A stretch of DNA of 6,325 bases, from positions 1-6,325 of the forward strand of contig JAKAWM010000179.1 in the NCBI GenBank assembly GCA_021827285.1, written 5' to 3'. This document shows positions 1 to 5,515 of the stretch, one piece after another (position 1 is the stretch's first letter; every line of letters begins with the position of its first letter). The translations under genes and the position numbers were made by a program. The DNA comes from Actinomycetes bacterium (lineage in GTDB: Bacteria; Actinomycetota; Acidimicrobiia; Acidimicrobiales; Palsa-688). The notes beneath the pieces are model-generated. The model was given only the letters and a program-made list of their open reading frames with translations, did no database searches and was not told the origin of the DNA.

Positions 1-1
1 A

Positions 2-1405
2 GACTATGGCAACACCCTCCTCTGGGTCCTGCCCCTGTTGATCCCGGTCCTCGTGGTCAACCAGGAGATGGTCGTGCGTCTGGGCGCGGTCACCGGGGTG
101 GGCCACGCCCGGCTCATCAAGGAGCGGTTTGGCCGGTTCTGGGGCTGGTTCTCCATCGGGGACCTGATGGTTCTGGACTTCCTCACCATCGTGACTGAGT
201 TCATCGGCATTGACTTGGCTCTGGGCTATTTCGGCGTGAGCCGGTACCTATCGGTACCGCTGGCCGCTCTGAGCCTGGTGGCCATCACCGCCAGTGGGAG
301 TTTCCGGCGCTGGGAGCGTTTCATGCTCGTGTTCGTGGTGGCCAACTTCTTGGTCGTGCCGCTGGCAGTGCTCAGCCGCCCTCACGCCGGGCCCTTCCTG
401 AGCGGGTTCGTGCCCGGGGTAAGTGGTGGGCTCAACTCGACCTCGGCGTTGCTCATCATCTCGATCGTGGGGACGACCGTTGCCCCCTGGCAGCTTTTCT
501 TCCAGCAATCGAACATCGTCGACAAGCGGATTACCCCGCGCTATATCAACTACGAGCGGGCGGACACGGTGCTGGGCAGCATCGTCACCGTCGTCGGCGC
601 GACCGCGATGGTAGTGACGTGCGCGTTTGCCTTTGGTCACACACGCTTTTTTGGCAATTTCACCGATGCCGGAGGGGTGGCCAGGGACCTTGGCCACCAA
701 CTCGGCCACGCCGCCGGCACCCTCTTCGCGCTCGTGCTGCTCAACGCATCGATCATCGGTGCTGCCGCCGTTACCCTCGGCACCTCGTACGCCGTGGGCG
801 ACTTTTTCGGTGCTCGCCACTCCCTTCACCGAAGCTGGCGCGAGGCGCCCGCCTTCTACGCCAGCTTCACCGGCCTTATGGTGCTGGCTGCCGCTATAGT
901 CCTGATCCCGCATGCGCCCCTCGGCCTCATGACCGAAGCCGTGCAGGCACTGGCGGGTGTGCTCTTGCCCTCCGCGTCGGTGTTCCTGCTGATGCTGTGC
1001 AACGACCTCGAGGTTCTGGGGCCTTGGGTAAACCGGCCCTGGCTCAACGCGCTGGCGCTGTTCATAATCGGCATCCTGCTCATGATGTCGCTCGTGCTGG
1101 TGACCACAACGGCCTTCCCGGCGTTGGACGTGACCCTCCTCGGCGTCATCCTGACCGGCGTCCTGCTGGCCGTCCTGGTAGCCACTGGAGCCGTCTACCT
1201 GCTCAGCCCGAAACGTCGGGCACGCCTCGAAGCCCGTCCGGAACGCCTACCCCGCCGGGAGACCTGGCGCATGCCGCCGCTGGCCCTGCTCGGTCGCCCA
1301 CCGTGGTCGCGGGGTCGGGTGCTGGCCATGTGGTCCCTCCGCGCCTACCTGGTCGTGGCGGTCGTCTTGCTTATTGTTGACGCAGTGAAACTAGGCAAAG
1401 CCTGA
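2..1405 (+). CDS. NRAMP-superfamily divalent metal transporter, probably magnesium-type (NRMT), 5' truncated
   Basis: An integral membrane transporter of the SLC11/NRAMP fold that probably imports divalent cations. The reading frame is open from base 2, so the true start and TM1 (which carries the DPGN-type ion-binding motif in this family) lie upstream of the window. What remains (467 codons) begins in TM2, where NQEMVVRLGAVTG matches the NRAMP TM2 pattern, and contains about ten further hydrophobic segments up to a last helix near 1345-1395. The TM6 region (about 440-510) has the family's GTTVxPxxLFxQxS layout, but the ion-site residues are Ala-Pro-Trp-Gln (482-493) instead of the Met-Pro-His-Asn of Mn/Fe transporters. 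Losing the metal-liganding Met and the His is what I recall for the NRMT clade characterised as Mg2+/Mn2+ transporters without proton coupling. The fold assignment is firm; the substrate is inference. A basic cytoplasmic stretch (about 1207-1320) precedes the final helix. The next gene starts 12 bases after the stop, with no terminator between. Confidence 0.88.
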   Translation, partial: DYGNTLLWVLPLLIPVLVVNQEMVVRLGAVTGVGHARLIKERFGRFWGWFSIGDLMVLDFLTIVTEFIGIDLALGYFGVSRYLSVPLAALSLVAITASGSFRRWERFMLVFVVANFLVVPLAVLSRPHAGPFLSGFVPGVSGGLNSTSALLIISIVGTTVAPWQLFFQQSNIVDKRITPRYINYERADTVLGSIVTVVGATAMVVTCAFAFGHTRFFGNFTDAGGVARDLGHQLGHAAGTLFALVLLNASIIGAAAVTLGTSYAVGDFFGARHSLHRSWREAPAFYASFTGLMVLAAAIVLIPHAPLGLMTEAVQALAGVLLPSASVFLLMLCNDLEVLGPWVNRPWLNALALFIIGILLMMSLVLVTTTAFPALDVTLLGVILTGVLLAVLVATGAVYLLSPKRRARLEARPERLPRRETWRMPPLALLGRPPWSRGRVLAMWSLRAYLVVAVVLLIVDAVKLGKA

Positions 1406-1417
1406 ACCGCAGGCCTT

Positions 1418-2065
1418 ATGCTCAAGACGGTGCTCCCGGCCACGCCTCGCGCTCGCCCGCCCTTGGGCCCGAGCCCGGGCGAGCCCAACCAAGCCCGGGT
1501 GCTGACGGTCCCCAACGTCCTTACCGCACTGCGCCTGGCCTGCCTGCCGGCCTTTGTAGCTCTGGTGGCCGAGCCACGCGGTGCCGGTAGCCTGGCGGCC
1601 GCCTTCCTGCTCGGTGGCCTGGGTGCTACCGACGGTGCGGACGGGTACATAGCCCGGCACTTTGGCCAGGTAAGCAAAGTTGGGCAAGTGGCTGACCCCT
1701 TGGTGGACCGCGCCCTGGTGCTGACCGCGGCAATATCAGCGGTAGCCGTAGGAGCTGCCCCGGCGTGGTTGGTGGTGCTGGCCCTCTGCCGGGAGGCATT
1801 GGTCATTGCCGCGGCTGGCGCGCTCGCCCTTCTCGGGGCAAGGCGCTTGGAGGTGAGTTGGGCGGGTAAGGCGGGGGCCTTCGGGATGATGGTGGCCTTT
1901 CCCTTGTTCTTTATGGGCCATGCCGCCTTTCGCTGGCACGAAGCCGCGCTCTGGGTCGGCTGGGCGGCGGCAGCCTGGGGCCTGGCTCTCGGTTGGTACG
2001 CCTTCTTTTCGTACTTCCCCCAGGGCGTTGCCGCCCTGAGAGAACGGCGCCAGGGGCGAAGTTGA
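1418..2065 (+). CDS. CDP-alcohol phosphatidyltransferase (PgsA/cardiolipin synthase type)
   Basis: A membrane enzyme that transfers a phosphatidyl group from CDP-diacylglycerol to an alcohol, releasing CMP, in phospholipid synthesis. The 215-residue product carries the full signature D-x2-D-G-x2-A-R-x8-G-x3-D-x3-D: Asp72, Asp75, Gly76, Ala79, Arg80, Gly89, Asp93 and Asp97. The four Asp residues bind metal and CDP in this family. Hydrophobic helices flank the motif, and the VPNVLTALRL start of TM1 and the later VSWAGK segment resemble PgsA proteins. The acceptor cannot be read from sequence: glycerol-3-phosphate (PG-phosphate synthase) or phosphatidylglycerol (the eukaryotic-type cardiolipin synthase known in Streptomyces) are the best options; inositol phosphate is less likely. 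The first ~27 residues are Pro/Arg-rich and atypical. ATG 1418 has only a weak AGG (1411-1413), so GTG 1499, just before the first helix, is an alternative start giving 188 residues, nearer the usual family size. The stop overlaps the start of the next gene by 4 bases. Confidence 0.9.
   Translation: MLKTVLPATPRARPPLGPSPGEPNQARVLTVPNVLTALRLACLPAFVALVAEPRGAGSLAAAFLLGGLGATDGADGYIARHFGQVSKVGQVADPLVDRALVLTAAISAVAVGAAPAWLVVLALCREALVIAAAGALALLGARRLEVSWAGKAGAFGMMVAFPLFFMGHAAFRWHEAALWVGWAAAAWGLALGWYAFFSYFPQGVAALRERRQGRS
2052..2064 (+). promoter_or_regulatory. Ribosome binding site and TTG start of the nucleotidyltransferase fusion gene
   Basis: AGGGG at 2052-2056 sits 5 bases before TTG 2062-2064. 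The TTG shares its last two bases with the TGA stop (2063-2065) of the preceding gene, a TTGA overlap typical of translational coupling. This start places the KAVIMAGGEGTRLRPL nucleotide-binding motif at residue 2, exactly where the family has it. The longer in-frame start at TTG 1993 would add 23 residues unrelated to the family and overlap the upstream gene by 73 bases. Confidence 0.8.
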
Positions 2066-4569
2066 AGGCCGTCATAATGGCGGGGGGCGAAGGCACTCGC
2101 TTGCGGCCCCTCACCTATAACCAGCCCAAGCCGATGATCCCTATGGGCAACAAAGCGCTCATGGAGCATGTCCTGGGCCTCCTTCGCCGCCATGGGCTCA
2201 AAGACATTGTTGTCACGGTGGCGTTCCAGGCCAACACACTCCGCGCCTACTTCGGCGACGGTTCCGAGTTCGGAGTTAACGTGGCGTACTCAGTCGAGGA
2301 ATCGCCGCTCGGGACGGCCGGTTCCGTGCGCAAAGCCATGGACACGCTGGGAGAGACCTTCTTAGTCATATCAGGCGACGTTCTGACCGATATCGACCTG
2401 TCGGCAATAATTAAGTATCACAGGGATAAGGGTGCCCTGGCGACACTTGCCCTCAAATCAGTCCCTAACCCACTTGAGTTCGGCGTAGTCATGACACGAG
2501 AAGACGGTAGAATAGAACGATTTTTGGAGAAGCCGACTTGGGGCGAGGTTTTTTCTGACACCATCAACACCGGTATTTACGTATTCGAGCCTGAAATCTT
2601 TCACTTTGTACCGCCGGGGCCCGTGGACTTTTCCTCAGACGTCTTCCCCCGGGTGCTGGAGGACCACGAGGCCGCGCTTTACGGCTGCCAGGTGGCTGGT
2701 TACTGGGAAGACGTGGGGACGCTGGAAGCCTACATGCGTGCCCACCGCGACATCCTGGACGGGCGCGTGCGGGTCGAAGTCCCAGGGGTCTGCCTTGGCA
2801 AGGGGATCTGGCTGGGCGACGGCGCTGAAGTAAACCCCAAGGCGAGCATAAGGGGCCCGGCCATTATCGGGGACTATTGCCGTGTAGAAGCCGGCGCGAC
2901 AGTGGGGGAGTACACGGTCCTCGGGCGCAACGTGAGGGTAGGCCAGGACGCCTATTTGGAGCGCGCCGTTGTGCATGACAACGCTTACCTTGGTCCGGGC
3001 GTCAGCCTGCGGGGTTGCGCGGTCGGCCGCAGCAGCGACCTCCGCCGGGGGGCACGGGTCGAAGAGGGGGCGGTCGTGGGCGATGAGTGCTTCATCGGGG
3101 AGCACGCCGTGGTCCGCCGGGGCGTCAAGGTGTACCCGTTCAAGACCGTAGAGCACGGAGCCGTCGTCAACTCGTCTATTGTTTGGGAGTCTCGCGGGGC
3201 GCGTACCCTCTTCGGGCGCTATGGGGTCGCCGGCCTGGCCAATGTCGACGTGTCTCCGGAATTGGCAGTGCGCCTGGCCATGGCTTACGGCACCACGATG
3301 CAAAAAGGGGCGCGGGTAATGGTCTCCCGTGACAGCAGCCGGGCAGCGCAGATGTTGAAAAGGGCGCTGGTCGCGGGTTTGAACGCCTCGGGGGCAAACG
3401 TTTCTGACCTCGATGTCACGACGATCCCAGTAACGCGCTTTGGGGTGCGTGGCAGCGCCTGCGCCGGGGGTCTCACGGTGCGCCTGCTGTGCGACGACCC
3501 CCAGTCTGTGCTGATCAGGTTGTTCGACGCCAAGGGCACCGATATCAATGAGGTCACCCAGCGCAAGGTAGAACGCATATTTTACCGGGAGGACTTTCGC
3601 CGCTGCCTGGGCGAGGAGGTGGGCGACGCGAGCCAGTCGAGCACAGTTGCCGAGGAGTACTCTCAAGCCCTGCTCGAGCGGGTGGACCCCCGGGCCATAA
3701 GCGAGGCGCGCTTCAAGGTCGTGCTTGATTACGCCCATGGAGCGGCCTCCTTGGTCATGCTTTACGTCTTGGGCAGGCTGGGCGCTGAGGTACTGTCCAT
3801 CAACCCTTACGCCTCTCAGCGCCAGGCCGGGAGTTTTGACCGTTGGGAGCACGCCCGGGCTGTGGCCAGCTTGGTCAGGACCGCGGGCGCCCACTTCGGG
3901 GCCGTGCTAAGCCCCGATGGGGACAACCTGACGCTGGTCGATGACACCGGTCACGTCCTCACGGACGAACAAGCCTTGCTGGCCATCCTCACGCTCGTCC
4001 TCCACCAATCAGCTCCCGGGCCAAAGAGGTCGCGCACGGTGGCCCTACCGGTGCTCGCCCCCCGTGCCGCGGAACGGATCTGCGAGGAGGCGTCAGCCAA
4101 CCTGGTCTGGACGAAGCTGTCCAGTGCCCATCTGATGCAAGTGGCGAGCCGGCCAGGTGTGGACTTCGCCGCCGGCCAGGAAGGCGGCTACATTTTCCCC
4201 GATTTTCTCCCCGCCTTTGATGCCGTGGCGGCCCTGGTGCACATCTTTGGCCTGTTGGCCGGCAGCGAGTCACCGATGTCTGCTGTTGTGGCCGGGCTTC
4301 CCCGGGTCTGCACTGCGCACGAAGGCATCGTTACCCCATGGGAAAAGAAGGGCCTGGTCATGCGCTCCGTGATGGACCTGGCCAAGGTGCGAACCGTGGT
4401 GCTGGTTGACGGCGTCAAGATCGTCGACGGGGACGGGTGGGTCCTCGTGGTCCCTGACCCGGAAGAGGCATTGACCCACGTCTGGGCAGACGGTGGGAGT
4501 GAGGAGCATGCCCAGGCCCTGGCGGCGGAGTGCGCCAGAGGCATCCGCAACGTCTTGCGGGCGTCCTGA
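2062..4569 (+). CDS. Mannose-1-phosphate guanylyltransferase fused to a phosphomannomutase-like domain
   Basis: An 835-residue cytoplasmic protein predicted to make GDP-mannose (or a related nucleotide sugar) from sugar-1-phosphate and NTP. Residues 1-235 are a nucleotidyltransferase domain: GGEGTRLRPLT at 8-18, PKP at 22-24 with Lys23, GD at 105-106 with metal-binding Asp106, EKP at 156-158, INTG at 168-171, and WEDVGT at 215-220 with Asp217. Residues about 244-375 are some twenty hexapeptide turns of a left-handed beta-helix, used for oligomerisation or allostery in relatives. Residues about 383-835 have the layout of an alpha-D-phosphohexomutase, but the active-site serine loop (usually SHNP) has no counterpart around 463-490, and the metal loop (usually DPDGDR or DADR) reads SPDGDN at 617-622. 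Such fusions of ~830 residues are common in Actinobacteria (from memory, Streptomyces SCO1388) and appear to share these losses, so the C-terminal half is probably structural or sugar-sensing rather than a working mutase. GTP versus other NTP specificity is inferred from family resemblance. Translation is likely coupled to the lipid gene upstream. Confidence 0.87.
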   Translation: MKAVIMAGGEGTRLRPLTYNQPKPMIPMGNKALMEHVLGLLRRHGLKDIVVTVAFQANTLRAYFGDGSEFGVNVAYSVEESPLGTAGSVRKAMDTLGETFLVISGDVLTDIDLSAIIKYHRDKGALATLALKSVPNPLEFGVVMTREDGRIERFLEKPTWGEVFSDTINTGIYVFEPEIFHFVPPGPVDFSSDVFPRVLEDHEAALYGCQVAGYWEDVGTLEAYMRAHRDILDGRVRVEVPGVCLGKGIWLGDGAEVNPKASIRGPAIIGDYCRVEAGATVGEYTVLGRNVRVGQDAYLERAVVHDNAYLGPGVSLRGCAVGRSSDLRRGARVEEGAVVGDECFIGEHAVVRRGVKVYPFKTVEHGAVVNSSIVWESRGARTLFGRYGVAGLANVDVSPELAVRLAMAYGTTMQKGARVMVSRDSSRAAQMLKRALVAGLNASGANVSDLDVTTIPVTRFGVRGSACAGGLTVRLLCDDPQSVLIRLFDAKGTDINEVTQRKVERIFYREDFRRCLGEEVGDASQSSTVAEEYSQALLERVDPRAISEARFKVVLDYAHGAASLVMLYVLGRLGAEVLSINPYASQRQAGSFDRWEHARAVASLVRTAGAHFGAVLSPDGDNLTLVDDTGHVLTDEQALLAILTLVLHQSAPGPKRSRTVALPVLAPRAAERICEEASANLVWTKLSSAHLMQVASRPGVDFAAGQEGGYIFPDFLPAFDAVAALVHIFGLLAGSESPMSAVVAGLPRVCTAHEGIVTPWEKKGLVMRSVMDLAKVRTVVLVDGVKIVDGDGWVLVVPDPEEALTHVWADGGSEEHAQALAAECARGIRNVLRAS

Positions 4570-4570
4570 G

Positions 4571-4624
4571 CCGACCGTGTTGCGGGCTTTCGGTGGAGGC
4601 TCGCGACCAGTAGGGTCGGAGGGC
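4571..4624 (+). promoter_or_regulatory. gcvH leader with two competing short hairpins and purine-rich ribosome-binding region
   Basis: This is the only gap of more than 12 bases between genes in the window. CCGACC (4571-4576) is perfectly complementary to GGTCGG (4614-4619) across a 37-base loop. CGACC (4604-4608) is complementary to nearly the same bases, GGTCG (4614-4618), across a 5-base loop. The two pairings exclude each other, and both reach the GGAGGG (4618-4623) that lies just before the GTG start. It is far too short for a glycine riboswitch. With stems of 5-6 base pairs in GC-rich DNA this may be chance. No -35/-10 pair or U-tract terminator is evident. Confidence 0.25.
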
Positions 4625-5005
4625 GTGAACGTTCCCGAGGATCTACGCTATACGTCCGACCACGAATGGGCGCGACTTGAAGGCGGCCTTGTTCGGGTCG
4701 GTATCACAGACTACGCCCAGGATGCGCTTGGCGACATCGTGTACGCGGATCTACCTGCGCCTGGGACCAAAGCCACGGCTGGCCAATCCCTAGCTGAGCT
4801 AGAATCGACCAAGTCTGTATCGGATGTCTACGCCCCGGTGGACGGCACGGTGGTAGAGGTGAACAGCGAACTGGCTGATGCTCCCCAGCGCGTCAACGAC
4901 GACCCCTACGGGGATGGGTGGATCTGCGTCATAGAGCCGACCTCTCCCGAGACCTGGCAGTCCCTTCTGGGCGCTGAGGCCTACCGGGGCCTCATAGAGG
5001 CTTGA
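4625..5005 (+). CDS. gcvH: Glycine cleavage system H protein (lipoyl carrier)
   Basis: The H protein carries the aminomethyl group on a lipoyl-lysine arm between the P, T and L proteins of the glycine cleavage system in the cytoplasm; H proteins also serve as lipoate donors in some organisms. The 126-residue product is full length and begins MNVPEDLRYTSDHEW, the usual family opening. The lipoylation site is Lys63 (codon at 4811) within ELESTKSVSDVYAP, and the C-terminal half keeps the NDDPYGDGW and EAYRGL motifs. GTG 4625 is chosen because residue 1 then matches relatives; its GGAGGG is only one base upstream, unusually close, so the AGGG at 4612-4615 (9 bases away) may serve instead. GTG 4577 upstream would add a 16-residue Gly/Arg-rich tail with no family precedent. 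No gcvT or gcvP is in the window, as in the mycobacterial locus where gcvH sits next to garA. The FHA gene starts 4 bases after the stop. Confidence 0.96.
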   Translation: MNVPEDLRYTSDHEWARLEGGLVRVGITDYAQDALGDIVYADLPAPGTKATAGQSLAELESTKSVSDVYAPVDGTVVEVNSELADAPQRVNDDPYGDGWICVIEPTSPETWQSLLGAEAYRGLIEA

Positions 5006-5009
5006 CGAG

Positions 5010-5507
5010 TTGTACTGCAACCGTTGTGGCCACCGCAACCCTCCTGGAGCGAACTTCTGTTCGTCGTGCGGCTCTCCCCTTGAGCACGGCGCGGCCGACG
5101 AACCCACAACCAAAGCAGTGCTGCTGCCCGGCGAGCTGGAGAGCTTTGAAGTGGAGCACGGGCACGAGGCCGCCCTCGCGGGCATCCCGGACGGGGGAGC
5201 TGTGCTGGTAGTGACGCGGGGGCCAAACGCGGGATCACGTTACGCCCTGGCACCCGGCGATGAAGCGGTGACGACGATCGGGCGCCACCCTGATAGCGAC
5301 ATCTTCCTCGACGACATAACGGTCTCGCGCCGCCATGCTGAAGTTCGCCGCCAGCAAGATGCCTATTGGGCTTATGACGTGGGCTCGCTGAACGGCACCT
5401 ACCTCAACCGCGAGCGCATTGAGAAGGCTGTTTTGAGCAGCGGCGACGAGCTGCAGGTGGGCAGGTTCCGGCTCGTTTTCTTGGCCTCTGCAGGTATGGC
5501 AGGCTGA
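5010..5507 (+). CDS. GarA/OdhI-like FHA-domain protein with N-terminal zinc ribbon
   Basis: A 165-residue soluble signalling protein. Residues 1-21 hold two CxxC pairs (Cys3/Cys6, Cys17/Cys20) in YCNRCGHRNPPGANFCSSCG, a zinc-ribbon pattern. A low-complexity linker follows (about 22-60) and then a C-terminal FHA domain (about 64-158) with the phosphothreonine-binding residues Arg92 in GRH, Ser106 and His109 in SRRH, and Asn128 in LNGTY. Stretches such as RGPNAGSR, GRHPDSDIFLDD, TVSRRHAE, DVGSLNGTY and FRLVFL nearly match mycobacterial GarA and corynebacterial OdhI, which bind and inhibit 2-oxoglutarate dehydrogenase and control glutamate metabolism, and are switched off when a kinase phosphorylates an N-terminal ETT motif. 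Here the only comparable site is Thr33-Thr34 in DEPTTKAVL. Position right after gcvH and before a MerR gene matches the garA locus. TTG 5010 is the only start after the in-frame stop at 4995-4997; AGAGG (4996-5000) lies 9 bases upstream, inside gcvH. FHA assignment is firm; the metabolic role is inferred from orthology and context. Confidence 0.9.
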   Translation: MYCNRCGHRNPPGANFCSSCGSPLEHGAADEPTTKAVLLPGELESFEVEHGHEAALAGIPDGGAVLVVTRGPNAGSRYALAPGDEAVTTIGRHPDSDIFLDDITVSRRHAEVRRQQDAYWAYDVGSLNGTYLNRERIEKAVLSSGDELQVGRFRLVFLASAGMAG

Positions 5508-5515
5508 GGCCGAGA

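Noticed and set aside
248..913. Open frame of 221 codons on the - strand
   Set aside because: Antisense to the NRAMP-type transporter; the product is His/Glu/Gly-rich and charged throughout, as expected of a shadow of hydrophobic codons.
619..1380. Open frame of 253 codons on the + strand in another frame of the transporter gene
   Set aside because: The product is Arg/Pro/His-rich with no hydrophobic segments or motifs, while the overlapping frame encodes clear membrane helices.
1377..1405. TTGACG at 1377-1382 resembling a -35 box before the phosphatidyltransferase gene
   Set aside because: Nothing resembling a -10 box is found at 16-18 bases spacing (bases 1400-1405 read GCCTGA), and the element lies inside the transporter coding region.
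1345..2193. Open frame of 282 codons on the - strand
   Set aside because: Antisense to the phosphatidyltransferase gene with its intact signature. The product is Ala/Arg/Ser-rich without motifs.
2635..3894. Long open frame of 419 codons on the - strand
   Set aside because: It lies entirely antisense to the fusion enzyme, whose frame is supported by domain motifs. Its product has no recognisable fold, and such mirror frames are common in GC-rich genes.
3448..3927. Sequencing or frameshift error as the cause of the missing mutase motifs
   Set aside because: The frame continues with recognisable mutase-family layout before, between and after both loops, so the residues are substituted and not scrambled by a shift.
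4571..4624. Glycine riboswitch before gcvH
   Set aside because: Glycine riboswitches control gcv genes in many bacteria, but this gap is only 55 bases and lacks the size and conserved core of even a single aptamer.
5002..5030. TTGACG-like -35 box between gcvH and the FHA gene
   Set aside because: No matching -10 element follows, and the bases form the gcvH stop and the FHA start region.
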